From contig JAEUME010000002.1 in the NCBI GenBank assembly GCA_016793445.1, positions 535,587 to 599,586 of the forward strand: 64,000 nucleotides of DNA, written 5' to 3'. Origin of the DNA: Hyphomicrobium sp. (lineage in GTDB: Bacteria; Pseudomonadota; Alphaproteobacteria; Rhizobiales; Hyphomicrobiaceae). The notes under the pieces were generated by a model. The model did not search any database and had not been told where the DNA came from. It saw nothing but the letters and a program-made list of their open reading frames with translations. The translations under genes were made by a program, and so were the position numbers. Shown here in pieces: positions 54,983 to 63,946 of the stretch (positions are counted from its first letter, which is position 1; each line of letters opens with the position of its first letter).

Positions 54983-55917
54983 ATGACACTCAACCTCAAT
55001 CAAATCGCCCCGCAGGCTGTTCGCTACATCAAGCTCGGCGAAGGCGGGCTTTGGGAAGCCGAGTGCTTGGCGCGTGGGATCATTCGTTTCGGCTTCGGCA
55101 GCTCACGTCCAGACCGCTTTGTACAATGCTCAAGCGGGAACTGGATGGCGTTGCGGGAGGGCTTCCTCGTCGAAGGCAAGACGGCATCGACGGCAACGAG
55201 GTTTGCGAACGAGATCCGCACATTCTTTGAGGATCGCGGCAGCATTCTGTGGATCACGTTCTTTGGGGAGAGACTCGGTTGGGGCTTTTTGGACGCATCA
55301 CCTGCACAGCCGAGTGATGATGGTCGTGGCGTCTGGCGATCGGTCTCAGGCGGCTGGAAACACACCGATATCAACGGCGATGCCTTAACGAAAGAGCGCC
55401 TGGCCGGATCGCTTACGAAGCTGGCTGCCTACAGAGGCACCTCGTGCAGCGTGGACGTAGCCGATTATACGATACGGCGCATCAACGGATTGAAGCTGCC
55501 CGATGTCGAGAAAGCCATCCATGCGCTGTCCGAGATCCATTCGGCAGTGATCGGCTTGATCCGGCTTCTCGAGCCAAAAGATTTCGAGTTGCTCGTTGAT
55601 CTAGTTTTTGCGGCCAGTGGTTGGAGAAGACTGGGTGTGGTGGGGAAAACTCAAAAAACGCTCGATCTCGACCTGATGTTGCCGAGCACCGGAGAGCGCG
55701 CCTTTGTTCAAGTGAAGTCTCGAACGACTTCGCATGAGCTTGCCGAGTATGTGACGGCGCTGGATCAGGCGGGGCCTTCGACCGCATGTTTTTCGTCTAC
55801 CACACCGGCACGATCTCGACGGATGACGATCGCATTGTCGTCATTGGCCCCGACAAGCTCTCCGAAATGGTCGTTGAAGCCGGATTGACCAGCTGGCTCA
55901 TTCGCAAAGTGTCATGA
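54983..55917 (+). pseudogene. Mrr-type restriction endonuclease-like protein, frameshifted
   Basis: From ATG 54983 about 260 residues are in frame, including LEPKDFELLVDLVFAASGWR and the PD-(D/E)xK-type core LDLDLMLPSTGERAFVQVKS. The frame then breaks at a run of four G (near 55772). One extra G there would continue as FDRMFFVYHTGTISTDDDRI and VVEAGLTSWLIRKVS to the TGA at 55917, a natural C-terminus. As read, the ORF instead ends with an unrelated tail at 55888. Mrr-like nucleases usually act in restriction of modified DNA. A sequence error or phase variation at the G-run is possible. Confidence 0.65.
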
Positions 55918-55981
55918 TTGCGCGATAGGAAAATGTCGCCACAGCGCTCGGTATGGCGACCACCTTACGTTGGCAGAAGCA

Positions 55982-56010
55982 GGAGGCCAGCTAACAAGCA
56001 GCTGGCCTCC
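55982..56010. terminator. Bidirectional hairpin between convergent genes
   Basis: Perfect 11-bp stem, GGAGGCCAGCT with its complement, around a 7-base loop. It lies between the nuclease-like gene (ends 55917) and the convergent gene at 56022. No strong T-run on either side. Confidence 0.55.
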
Positions 56011-56021
56011 CGACGTCATTG

Positions 56022-56363
56022 TCACCGCTTCCAGTACATCTGATACGATTCAAGAATTCCGCGGAGCGCCACGAGATGACGCGCCGTCTCCGAAGCGTCG
56101 TCTGCGTCAAGCGCGCGGAGGGCGGCATTGAGCCGATCGAGAGCCGAGCTCACGTCGGAATGCCGTGAGCACGGCAACGCCGGATAGTTCGTCATATCAA
56201 GCGCATTGACGTCCCGGATCCGAATGGTCTCATCCGCAATTGCCGCAACGTATCCCGGCTCGACAGAAAGATGGGCGGCGATGTCCGAGACGTTATCGCC
56301 ACGGGCGAGCAGTCCTTTGATTGCGGGGTAGGCATCGTAATAGTGAGAGTCATAACCGGCCAT
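56022..56363 (-). CDS. Hypothetical protein with helix-turn-helix-like region
   Basis: 113 residues from ATG 56363, with GGAG about 9 bases upstream; the frame extends to 56669 in an unrelated Pro/Arg-rich style. The part AIKGLLARGDNVSDIAAHLS, then VEPGYVAAIADETIRIRD, looks like a helix-turn-helix. The C-terminal SALDRLNAALRALDADDASE is helical. No family recognised. It lies between nuclease-like genes. Confidence 0.55.
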   Translation of the reverse strand: MAGYDSHYYDAYPAIKGLLARGDNVSDIAAHLSVEPGYVAAIADETIRIRDVNALDMTNYPALPCSRHSDVSSALDRLNAALRALDADDASETARHLVALRGILESYQMYWKR

Positions 56364-56774
56364 GATGGCAGTCTCCGAAAGAAGGGGTGCGCGACCCCGA
56401 TTGCTGGGAAACACCATCGGCCCATCGCTCTCCGGTCGATTTTCCGAATATTGTCCTTCACCGTCCCGCGGCGCGGGCTTTGTAGGTTCCTCGGACTCAC
56501 GGTTCGATTCGCGAGTAGGCCTCAACGCTCGATCGAGTTCGATCTTCTGAACCCCACCTGCCGGTATGTTCGAGGGGAGCGTCGGCAATCTACAAAATAC
56601 GCCCAGTGCAGCGGGTATCACAGTCCCCCTGCGGGAACTTTCTTTGTCCACTCGTAAGGGTTTCGACACCTCAGTCGATCGATCTACAGACGATGAGTCT
56701 CATTTCTCTGGACTTCACAGGCAAAGGAAGCGATGTGACGACCCGTGAAGCGACACTTATGAGTCTCAAGCGTC
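56364..56774. other. 411-base gap
   Basis: Minus-strand frame into the 56022 gene continues here but is not gene-like. Near the right end ATGAGTCTC occurs twice about 67 bases apart. No RNA gene, insertion end or terminator recognised. Confidence 0.35.
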
Positions 56775-57260
56775 ATGGACACGCCGCGCAACCTCAGTTC
56801 CAGCCAAAAAGGCAAAGTCACCGAAACGCTCGTCGCGGCAACGCTAATCCTAGCCTCAGGTGGGCGGCTCTCGCCCTTTGTGCCGATCTCCGATGACCAC
56901 GGGATCGATCTGATCGTCCTCGACAAGCAGACCCATCGCTCGATCACTGTGCAAGTGAAGTCGGCCATCCCGAATGCAGCGCGGGGAACGGTCGCCTTCG
57001 ATGTCCGCAAGGCCACGCATAGCGAGGTGCCAGGCCGCTACCTGATCGCTGTGGCTTTTGATCCAGCGACGGTCGCATTGACCGCATCTTGGCTCCTGCC
57101 ACTGTCCGAGATTGCCCTTTTGTCTACCGAAAAGCCTGACAAGTATGCACTGACACCAAATCCATCTCCGACCTCGAACGACCGCTACGCGCGCTATCGG
57201 CAAGCAGATGCCAAAGCCTTGGCGGATGCGGTGCTCGCGGCAATCAATAGCGACCGCTGA
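56775..57260 (+). CDS. PD-(D/E)XK nuclease-like protein
   Basis: 161 residues. Motifs are an early Glu in QKGKVTETLVAATLILAS, then SDDHGIDLIVLDKQTHRSIT ending in VQVKSA, which is the E...D...QxK active-site pattern of PD-(D/E)XK enzymes. The C-terminal part has RYRQADAKALADAVLAAINS. It resembles small Holliday-junction-resolvase/VRR-type or DUF4365-like nucleases. It is on the opposite strand to the DUF5681-methylase cassette. Possibly part of the same mobile module. Confidence 0.7.
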   Translation: MDTPRNLSSSQKGKVTETLVAATLILASGGRLSPFVPISDDHGIDLIVLDKQTHRSITVQVKSAIPNAARGTVAFDVRKATHSEVPGRYLIAVAFDPATVALTASWLLPLSEIALLSTEKPDKYALTPNPSPTSNDRYARYRQADAKALADAVLAAINSDR

Positions 57261-57314
57261 AATAAATGTGTTCTCAGAAGGTGAACCCGACGTCGCGGCC
57301 AGGACTCGATTTCC

Positions 57315-57755
57315 CTATTCCTCATCCGGGTCGTACTGAGTCGGATCGTTCTTGGCCTCGAACAACTCGCGCCATGACTCCATCGTGAGCCGACCGGGCA
57401 CAACCAAGAGGCCCACGCGCTTCGTCTGCGGCTGCGGATCGTATTTTGCAGCGAGCTTCTCCAAGTCCTTGAACGCGCGGTTGCTGCCCTCGAACGATTT
57501 ATTGCGCAAGGTGAGCAGGATGAGCTCAAGCGTGGTTCGCTGAACCTTGCGATCGCCTTCGACGACTTCGTGTTTTTCAAGAAGCACCTTTTCGGCAATC
57601 TGCCTCTTGCCCTTGGCACCCTTGGGCCGACCACGCGGATTACCCGACCTGCCCTTCTTGAACTGATGTGCTTCAGGCGGTGCCTTGTATCCCCTGCGCG
57701 GCTTCGGCGGACCTACTGGCACGTCCATGGCCATCTCATCGTTGTCGTCTTGCAT
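57315..57755 (-). CDS. DUF5681 domain protein (right cassette, 2)
   Basis: 146 residues from ATG 57755, with AGGTG upstream. The N-terminal DUF5681 signature AHQFKKGRSGNPRGRPKGAK is followed by a helical region and a C-terminal LLVVPGRLTMESWRELFEAK. That last motif also ends the next-upstream gene (57765). In the left cassette the DUF5681 gene precedes a terminase; here no terminase follows. Confidence 0.75.
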   Translation of the reverse strand: MQDDNDEMAMDVPVGPPKPRRGYKAPPEAHQFKKGRSGNPRGRPKGAKGKRQIAEKVLLEKHEVVEGDRKVQRTTLELILLTLRNKSFEGSNRAFKDLEKLAAKYDPQPQTKRVGLLVVPGRLTMESWRELFEAKNDPTQYDPDEE

Positions 57756-57764
57756 CACGCGCAC

Positions 57765-58115
57765 CTATTCTTTTTCTTTGTCGTTGTCGTTCGGATTCTT
57801 GAACAGCGCTTCCCAGGAATCCCGCGTGAGCCGACCAGGCACGACGAGAACGCCGCCACGCATCGGTGGTGGTGGCGGCGGCGCGGCGAGTTCATATTTC
57901 AAGGCGATATCGAGCAAGCTCCGAATCGCATTGAGGCTCTGCTCTTTCAGCGCCTTCCTCGCGAGCGCACGCAGGCCGACTTCGAACGGCGTCATGCGCT
58001 GCTCGCGGCCTTGCTTGCCGACCTTGACCGGCTTCGTGAGAATGGCCGTGACATCGATTTTGCTCGCCGCTTTGCGCGTCCGACGCGAGGGCTGCTTGGT
58101 TCCCAACTTCGTCAT
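57765..58115 (-). CDS. DUF5681-like paralogue (right cassette, 1)
   Basis: 116 residues. It lacks the GNPRGRP signature but ends with VLVVPGRLTRDSWEALFKNP, almost the same as the neighbour's C-terminus. A basic N-terminus leads to QRMTPFEVGLRALARKALKE. Apparently a tandem duplicate that lost or diverged in the DUF5681 part. The ATG overlaps the methylase stop (ATGA). Confidence 0.65.
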   Translation of the reverse strand: MTKLGTKQPSRRTRKAASKIDVTAILTKPVKVGKQGREQRMTPFEVGLRALARKALKEQSLNAIRSLLDIALKYELAAPPPPPPMRGGVLVVPGRLTRDSWEALFKNPNDNDKEKE

Positions 58116-59446
58116 GCGAGACTCTCCTCATGCGCTATCGTCTTGGCGACAGCGGTTCGCTCGGCAGCCAGCTCGCGGAAGCTCTTGCCCGAGCCGACGT
58201 GCGTCGCCTCGCACGACGTGATCGCTTCAAGGCGACGAATGATGACGTCGCAATACCTCGGGTCGAGTTCGATTGCATAGCCGCGGCGCCCGGCACGCTC
58301 GGCCGCGACCAAGGTCGTGCCCGAGCCGCCGAAGGCGTCGAGCACGATGCTATTGCGCTTCGCGCAATCGAGAATCGCGTCGGCGACGAGCGCCACGGGC
58401 TTCACTGTCGGATGCATTTCGAGATCGGCTTCGCGCGTCTTGCTGAACGTGTTGGCGCCAGCATAGGACCAGACGTTCGTGCGATAACGACCGTGCTTGC
58501 CGAGCTCGACATTGTTGACGTGCGGCGCAGTGCCGGCCTTGTAGACGAAGACGAGCTCATGTTGCGAACGATAGAGCGAGCCCATGCCGCCGTTGGTCTT
58601 CGCCCAGACGCAAAGGTTCTTGAGTTCGCTGTAGACCGGCGTGGCTGCGGTGAGCACCTCATTCATGTGACGCCAGTCCATGCAGACGAAATGGATTGCG
58701 CCGTCGATCGAGTGACCAGAGAGGTTGCCGAAGACATCGGCAAGGAAGCTCGTGAACTCGGAGGTGGTCATCTCGCCCGACGCCATGGCGAACTCACGAT
58801 GCTTGACGCTGCCAAGCCCTGAAACATGGCCGTCGATCTTCACGTTGTACGGCGGGTCGGTGAAGACCATCTGAGCGCGCTCGCCGTCAAGCAAGCGCGC
58901 ATAGGTCTCGGCCTTTGTCGAGTCGCCACAGATCAGGCGATGCGGTCCGATCTGCCAGATGTCGCCGAGGCGCGTGACCGCAGGGCTGGGGTCGACCGCG
59001 GGAACCTCGTCGGCCGGATCGGACTCCGGCGGCGCATCGCTCAACAGGACGTCGATCTCGGCCATTTCAAAGCCGGTGACCGTGACGTCGAAATCGAGAT
59101 CGAGGCTGGTCAGATGCTGCAGCTCGATCTTCAGGATCTCAGGATCCCATCCGGCCTTCTCGGCGAGCTTGTTGTCGGCGAGGATGTAGGCGCGCTTCTG
59201 AGCGTCATCGAGGTGCTCGAGACGCACGCACGGTACGGTTTTCTGACCGAGCGCCTTGGCGGCTTCGACCCGACCATGACCGGCGATGATGCCGCCGTCC
59301 TTGTCGATCAGAACCGGGTTGTTAAATCCAAACGCCTTGATGCTCGCCGCGATCTGAGAGATCTGCTTCGGGCTGTGCGTGCGGGCGTTACGGTCGTAGG
59401 GCCTGAGGCTACCTACGGCCAAGTTCGTGACAGTCAGTTGCGTCAT
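58112..59446 (-). CDS. ParB-domain DNA methyltransferase (intact)
   Basis: 444 residues from ATG 59446 (AAGG about 9 bases upstream; GTG 59455 possible). An N-terminal ParB/Srx-like nuclease domain: LRPYDRNARTHSPKQISQIA, then VLIDKDGGIIAGHGRVEAAK. The methylase part has the catalytic TDPPYNVKI near residue 200 and the SAM-binding VLDAFGGSGTTLVAAERAGR near 385, i.e. DPPY before FxGxG, which is the beta-class order for N4-cytosine or N6-adenine methylation. HPTVKPVALVADAILD lies between. No cognate endonuclease is evident, so it is likely an orphan methylase of a phage-like cassette. Confidence 0.9.
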   Translation of the reverse strand: MTQLTVTNLAVGSLRPYDRNARTHSPKQISQIAASIKAFGFNNPVLIDKDGGIIAGHGRVEAAKALGQKTVPCVRLEHLDDAQKRAYILADNKLAEKAGWDPEILKIELQHLTSLDLDFDVTVTGFEMAEIDVLLSDAPPESDPADEVPAVDPSPAVTRLGDIWQIGPHRLICGDSTKAETYARLLDGERAQMVFTDPPYNVKIDGHVSGLGSVKHREFAMASGEMTTSEFTSFLADVFGNLSGHSIDGAIHFVCMDWRHMNEVLTAATPVYSELKNLCVWAKTNGGMGSLYRSQHELVFVYKAGTAPHVNNVELGKHGRYRTNVWSYAGANTFSKTREADLEMHPTVKPVALVADAILDCAKRNSIVLDAFGGSGTTLVAAERAGRRGYAIELDPRYCDVIIRRLEAITSCEATHVGSGKSFRELAAERTAVAKTIAHEESLA

Positions 59447-60106
59447 CAACGACACCTTTCCAAGATGTGAGGTGCCGGGGCGAAAGCACAGACTGGCGTT
59501 CGCGCGAACGCCGCGTCACCTCGAGGTCCAAGTTGTCGTTCTGGGGTTCTGGGGCCGCGAGGCCGGACCTGCGCAAGCAGGGGACCAGGGGCGTACCGAT
59601 CAAAATACACGGGTGAGTCTGGCGGCGTAAGCCCCCACCCGCCAACTTGGTGAGCAGGGGGCGATGGCGCCCTGAATTGACTAGCAGCCGGGCCTGTTCA
59701 GGTCGGAAGCGCCCCTGATCGGCAATTTGAAATTCGCTGTTCCTGAAGGTGCCATTTCGGGTGTAACTGCCTGGGAAGACGGGGTTTCCTCACGAAACGA
59801 GAGGCCGGAAGTCCCGGAAATCACAAAAATACCCTGTTATTTGGCCTAAACAGCAGAGACCCGTTCGCGCTAGACTGCCTCCACAGCCACCCAGTCTGCC
59901 GGTGAGAGACGTCTACGCTAGGCGATTCGAGAATCGTCAAATTACCTCGCAAATTCCGCCTATTAGCGTTATTGTGCTCGGCTGACGGGTTAACGCATGG
60001 TCTCCCGCTGGCACTTTTCTACCGTGATTGCAGCCCGCGTCTCCAGAGCCCGATTTCGGGCTGGCAGTTTGGCAGCGTTTCGAGCCCAGGAAGCGGGATT
60101 CATGGG
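59447..60106. other. 660-base gap between methylase and second recombinase
   Basis: No supported ORF. A small 7-bp hairpin, AGCCCGA-TT-TCGGGCT at about 60047-60062, lies after the recombinase stop and may act as a weak terminator. AT-rich DNA around 59820-59850 and 59930-59970. If an attachment site of the second element exists it could lie here, but none was identified. Confidence 0.4.
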
Positions 60107-61822
60107 CTACTGACGATACCAGTCGGCGAAGCCGAGCTGACTGGTCTGCTTCGCCCACTCTACCGACAGATCCGTGCGGTACATGAGCTGCTTCGCCGAC
60201 AGATCGGCGGGCTGCGTGCCGTCTAGGATTGCCTGGACGATCCTCGGCGCAAGAAAAGCAAGTGGTAGATGAGCTTGAACGTAGGACCGAGGCAACTTCT
60301 CACGAATTGCGATTTCTGACAGGTCGGCAATCTTGCCCATTCGAATGTCATCGAACCAAGCGCACGCCCTAGCCACGGCTTTGACGAGCGTCTCGTCACG
60401 CTTGACTGGAGTCATCACGCCTCCGCCGACAACCAATCGCTGCTCGACGCCACGCTTCGTAACGCGTACCGGCGCGACGATCGTGTGAACATGAGATTGA
60501 CCTCCGTTCGGCGGCGATAGTCTCAGGGCATGACGCAGTTCGGTGAGGCTTAACGTGACCGCGATTGTCGTATCGGAAATTTCAACGCGGGCAACATAGG
60601 TTTGAAGAGCTTTGCGGAGCTGAGCGAGATCCAACTTACCGAGGGAAAGTGACAGGCTTGTCGCCGACTCGAGAACTGCCGTAGTCTCAACCGGCGTCAT
60701 TTGACCAAGTTGAAAAATCGAGTTCAGTTCGCTCTGATCGTCGAGAAACGAAGTGAGCGCGGCCTGGACTGTATTCTCAAGTTCGATTGCGGGAATTCGC
60801 CACCGCTTACTGGCAACGTCCGATCTCGGCCGTCCGATAACCAATGTTTGCGAAACGTAGTAGCGGTAGCGGAGGCTCGCGCGCCTGGAGTGCGTCGGCG
60901 TCAACCGTTCGCCCGAGCTATCGAACACGAGACCGGCGAGAGGACTCGGAACTCGGGCACGAGTTTGACTGCGATGTTCGACGCGATTCTCCGATAAACT
61001 TGCCTGGACCTGATCCCACAATGCCTGCTCAATGATTGGCTGATGCAAACCCGGATGCCTCGTGCCCTTGTGCACGACTATTCCGATGTAGACAGGGTTC
61101 TGGAGGAGTAGATACAGACTGCCCCGTGTAATTCGATGGCCGCCAATGACTTTGCCAGACTGAGTGGCGCGCCGGTGTGAGCGGATACCGTTGCTATCCA
61201 GATAGCCCGCCAGATCGCGAACTGAGCCGAGTTCCATATATTGCTTATAGATCAGCCGGACCTTTGCCGCTTCTATCTCATTGATGACGAGCGCACGATC
61301 CTTGACTTCGTAACCGAGCGGCACCGAGCCACCCATCCACATTCCTTTCTGGCGTGAAGCGCGGAACTTGTCGCGAATGCGCTCACCGGCGATTTCGCGC
61401 TCAAACTGGGCGAAGGAGAGCAACACGTTCAGCGTTAGTCGTCCCATTGACGTCGTCGTGTTGAATTGCTGTGTCACTGCGACGAAGGAGATGCCTTGCG
61501 CATCAAATACCTCGACGATTTTTGCAAAGTCGGCCAGCGATCGGGTCAATCGATCGACCTTGTAGACGACGATCACGTCAACGCGTTTTGCACGAATGTC
61601 GTCCAGCAATCGGACCAACCCCGGCCGCTCCATATTACCTCCCGAGAAGCCACCATCGTCATAGCGGTCAGATAGAACCGTCCAGCCCTCATGCTTCTGG
61701 CTGAGGACGTAAGCCTCACAGGCCTCGCGCTGTGCATCGAGCGAGTTGAAATCCTGCTCCAAACCTTCTTCTGACGATTTTCGGGTATAGATCGCACAGC
61801 GCGTGCGCTTGCGGTCAGCCAT
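60107..61822 (-). CDS. Large serine recombinase (copy 2)
   Basis: 571 residues. The catalytic domain (about 1-150) has CAIYTRKSSEEG with the nucleophile Ser, VVYKVDRLTRSLADFA and EREIAGERIRDK. The Recombinase domain follows (about 165-285; GYEVKDRALVINEIEAAKVR, then GSLYLLLQNPVYIGIVVH). The C-terminus has RSYVQAHLPLAFLAPRIVQA, IVQAILDGTQPADLSAKQL and QTSQLGF. It is clearly related to copy 1 but divergent, so the two modules are not a recent duplication. It overlaps the DUF2924 gene by 8 bases. It lies upstream of the methylase-DUF5681 cassette on the same strand. Confidence 0.92.
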   Translation of the reverse strand: MADRKRTRCAIYTRKSSEEGLEQDFNSLDAQREACEAYVLSQKHEGWTVLSDRYDDGGFSGGNMERPGLVRLLDDIRAKRVDVIVVYKVDRLTRSLADFAKIVEVFDAQGISFVAVTQQFNTTTSMGRLTLNVLLSFAQFEREIAGERIRDKFRASRQKGMWMGGSVPLGYEVKDRALVINEIEAAKVRLIYKQYMELGSVRDLAGYLDSNGIRSHRRATQSGKVIGGHRITRGSLYLLLQNPVYIGIVVHKGTRHPGLHQPIIEQALWDQVQASLSENRVEHRSQTRARVPSPLAGLVFDSSGERLTPTHSRRASLRYRYYVSQTLVIGRPRSDVASKRWRIPAIELENTVQAALTSFLDDQSELNSIFQLGQMTPVETTAVLESATSLSLSLGKLDLAQLRKALQTYVARVEISDTTIAVTLSLTELRHALRLSPPNGGQSHVHTIVAPVRVTKRGVEQRLVVGGGVMTPVKRDETLVKAVARACAWFDDIRMGKIADLSEIAIREKLPRSYVQAHLPLAFLAPRIVQAILDGTQPADLSAKQLMYRTDLSVEWAKQTSQLGFADWYRQ

Positions 61823-62258
61823 CCGGACCTCCCCGCTTTTTCAGAAGTCCAAAGAACCGTTGACCGCTCCACTTCGCGCCGGTGATTGCCATCGCAACGG
61901 CCGACAGACTGCCGTATGTCGTACCATTCCAGACGAAGCCCTTGTCCGTGACCAGAACCTCGTAGGTATTTCCATCCCACTCGCGAAGCAGCTTGGTACC
62001 AGGTTTGATTTTGATCTTCGAGCTTGTGCCTGCGGATTGCGTGCCCTTCGCAATGGCGAGTAATTCTCGTTGAGCAGCGGCGGGAAGTCCGCCAAGCTCG
62101 CGCTCCTGGATCGCGTAGGCGATGGCTTGCCGCATGAATTCGACGCTGGCATAGCGCGGCGGCTCTGACCGATAGTGCCGCCGCCATTGCGCAACCAGAG
62201 TGCCGCGCGAAGCATCTTCCAGCTCACGCAGAGCTTGTCCCGCTTTGTCTTGCGACAT
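61815..62258 (-). CDS. DUF2924 domain protein (copy 2)
   Basis: 147 residues. QWRRHYRSEPPRYASVEFMR, AIAYAIQERELGGLPAAAQR, IKPGTKLLREWDGNTYEVLV, WNGTTYGSLSAVAMAITGAK and WSGQRFFGLLKKRGG follow the copy-1 order, with overall similarity but many changes. Between DUF3489 (8 bases upstream) and the recombinase (8-base overlap). Function not established. Confidence 0.87.
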   Translation of the reverse strand: MSQDKAGQALRELEDASRGTLVAQWRRHYRSEPPRYASVEFMRQAIAYAIQERELGGLPAAAQRELLAIAKGTQSAGTSSKIKIKPGTKLLREWDGNTYEVLVTDKGFVWNGTTYGSLSAVAMAITGAKWSGQRFFGLLKKRGGPDG

Positions 62259-62266
62259 CAGCGGAA

Positions 62267-62548
62267 TCAGCGCGCACGATATCGGCGGAGTTCGCCGTCC
62301 CGCTTTTCTGAAACTGGCTCGAGCCCGTGACGGGCTCGGAGGGCGCCAGCGAGAAAGCCACGTACTGAATGCGATTGCCAGCCGGTCGCTTCCATCAGCT
62401 CTGGGATTGTGGCGCCGCGTTTCGATTTCAGTAGCGCTACGATGGTCGCAGCTTTGTTCGTATCGCGCGTAACGGCCGTTGCAGCGGTGGAAATTTTTCT
62501 GGTTTCAGAAGTCTGGGTTTTTGTTTTGACGTTCTGGGCACGAGCCAT
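62267..62548 (-). CDS. DUF3489 domain protein (copy 2)
   Basis: 93 residues; ATG 62548 has AAGGAG about 9 bases upstream. After a short Thr/Lys-rich start, the DUF3489 domain reads IVALLKSKRGATIPELMEAT, then GWQSHSVRGFLAGALRARHG and RRYRA. The domain is about as long as copy 1, without copy 1's long Pro/Ala extension. First gene of the recombinase operon, preceded by a leader like that of copy 1. Confidence 0.87.
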   Translation of the reverse strand: MARAQNVKTKTQTSETRKISTAATAVTRDTNKAATIVALLKSKRGATIPELMEATGWQSHSVRGFLAGALRARHGLEPVSEKRDGELRRYRAR

Positions 62549-62570
62549 GATGGCGTCTCCTTAACGAGGC

Positions 62571-62627
62571 GCTGGCCCTATGCCGGCGCTCGCACCACCC
62601 AAAGCCTCGGTCTGCGGCCGAGGCGGG
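62571..62627 (-). promoter_or_regulatory. Conserved leader upstream of DUF3489-recombinase operon (copy 2)
   Basis: Minus-strand order: CCGCCTCGGCCGCAGACCGA hairpin, GGCTTTGGGTGGTG, then GAGCGCCGGCATAGGGCC, and 22 bases later the DUF3489 ATG. It matches 5814-5867 in order and spacing, with compensating hairpin arms. The shared GGGTGGTG block and the GAGCGCC hairpin are the clearest matches. Confidence 0.5.
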
Positions 62628-62966
62628 CAAGGAGTCGCGTGTGCACCGCGACGACGTCAGTAGTGCTTCCTTTTCCGACGAAGTCCAGTCGAAGTCCGCG
62701 AAAAAAATCGATGAGGTACCAGATTTTCGGTTGTCGCCCGCAATATCCCAAGAGCGGACCGCGACATCGCATCATGGAACCACGCTCGGATGGCCGCCAG
62801 TCGTGTCCGGTCTCAGGAGTATCGCGACCGCGGTAGGCAGAGCCGCGCTATGCCACCGCTTACTCAATCAAATCATCGCTCTCGATTCTCAAGTGACTGA
62901 CGGTGCTTTCGGTCTTCGTGCATGCAATACTGTTTGAGCGTATCTGACCAGAGCCAAGCATGAAAC
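62628..62966. other. 339-base gap
   Basis: Between the second recombinase operon leader and the plus-strand gene at 62967. Should hold the operon promoter on the minus strand; no clear -35/-10 pair was chosen. No RNA gene or repeat recognised. Confidence 0.35.
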
Positions 62967-63929
62967 GTGTCTGATCCCTTCTTCGATCTTACTGAGAACA
63001 GTACCTGGAATGCCTGTATCGGTGTGCAGGGGCATCCACTGCACTACGCTGACGGCTATCTCGAAGCGGCAATCGAGTTGGCGGATGCCATTTTGCAGAA
63101 GAAACTCTTCGGCAAGCGCGATACGCTCGTGCTGCCCATCCTCTACAACGCCCGGCATGCAGTCGAACTCACGCAGAAGTTTGTGATCGCCACCCTGCAT
63201 CAGTCTGGTGCACTCGCTCAGTCGGCTCCGATCGACCATAACATCAAGGCGCATTGGACCCGGCTCAACGATAAGGCCATCGGCGACGAGGCGCTACGCG
63301 CTGCGATCCTTGCTCTTGAGCCGTACGTCATGAGCCTGGCACGCGTCGACGATGATGGACAGTCCCTACGATATGCCGTCCGCCAAGATGGCCAGAAGAG
63401 CATGGAGGACAAATGGCTCGCAAATATCCTCGTCATTCGCGCGAGCCTTGCCAGCCTGGACAAGATTCTCTCGGAGCTGAAAGGGCGAGTGATCGACTAC
63501 GCAGAAGAGCGCGCCACCGGCACTTTCACAAAGGAATGCTCGCGGAAAGATTTGTTCGTGATCGCGAAAGCATTGCCGCAAAAGGCGGATTGGCACAGGG
63601 CAGAGTTCGATGTCGCAAAGGAAGCCATGCAAAATCGCTTCGCTCTCAGCGGTCGCAAGTTCTCGGAGGCGGTCGACGTCATCAAGGCCAGTCGCGAGAT
63701 GAAAGCCATCATTGGCATTGAGACGCCGCTTGCGTATCTCAGCGATGATGATCTCGTGTTCGTGATAGATCAATGGCAACGGCTATATCCGGCAGACCGT
63801 GTTCATTCGCCGCTCGGTACCGACTACTTTGATCCCGTGCGGATTGAAGCGATGGTCGCCTGTCCGACATCAACGCATGTGAGTCAAAACGGGCGGCTTG
63901 AGGAACGGAGGGTTTTGAGCTCATCGTAG
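62967..63929 (+). CDS. Hypothetical protein with HEPN-like N-terminal region
   Basis: 320 residues from GTG 62967. The first ~150 residues are helical: ADGYLEAAIELADAILQKKL, then PILYNARHAVELTQKFVIAT and HNIKAHWTRLNDKAIGDEAL, resembling HEPN-type or abortive-infection-like helical domains. The rest has DLFVIAKALPQKADWHRAEF and SEAVDVIKASREMKAIIGIE. No catalytic motif is certain. It diverges from the recombinase operon and may be cargo of the second element. Family not recognised with confidence. Confidence 0.55.
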   Translation: MSDPFFDLTENSTWNACIGVQGHPLHYADGYLEAAIELADAILQKKLFGKRDTLVLPILYNARHAVELTQKFVIATLHQSGALAQSAPIDHNIKAHWTRLNDKAIGDEALRAAILALEPYVMSLARVDDDGQSLRYAVRQDGQKSMEDKWLANILVIRASLASLDKILSELKGRVIDYAEERATGTFTKECSRKDLFVIAKALPQKADWHRAEFDVAKEAMQNRFALSGRKFSEAVDVIKASREMKAIIGIETPLAYLSDDDLVFVIDQWQRLYPADRVHSPLGTDYFDPVRIEAMVACPTSTHVSQNGRLEERRVLSSS

Positions 63930-63946
63930 CCACCTTAGGAGTGGAC

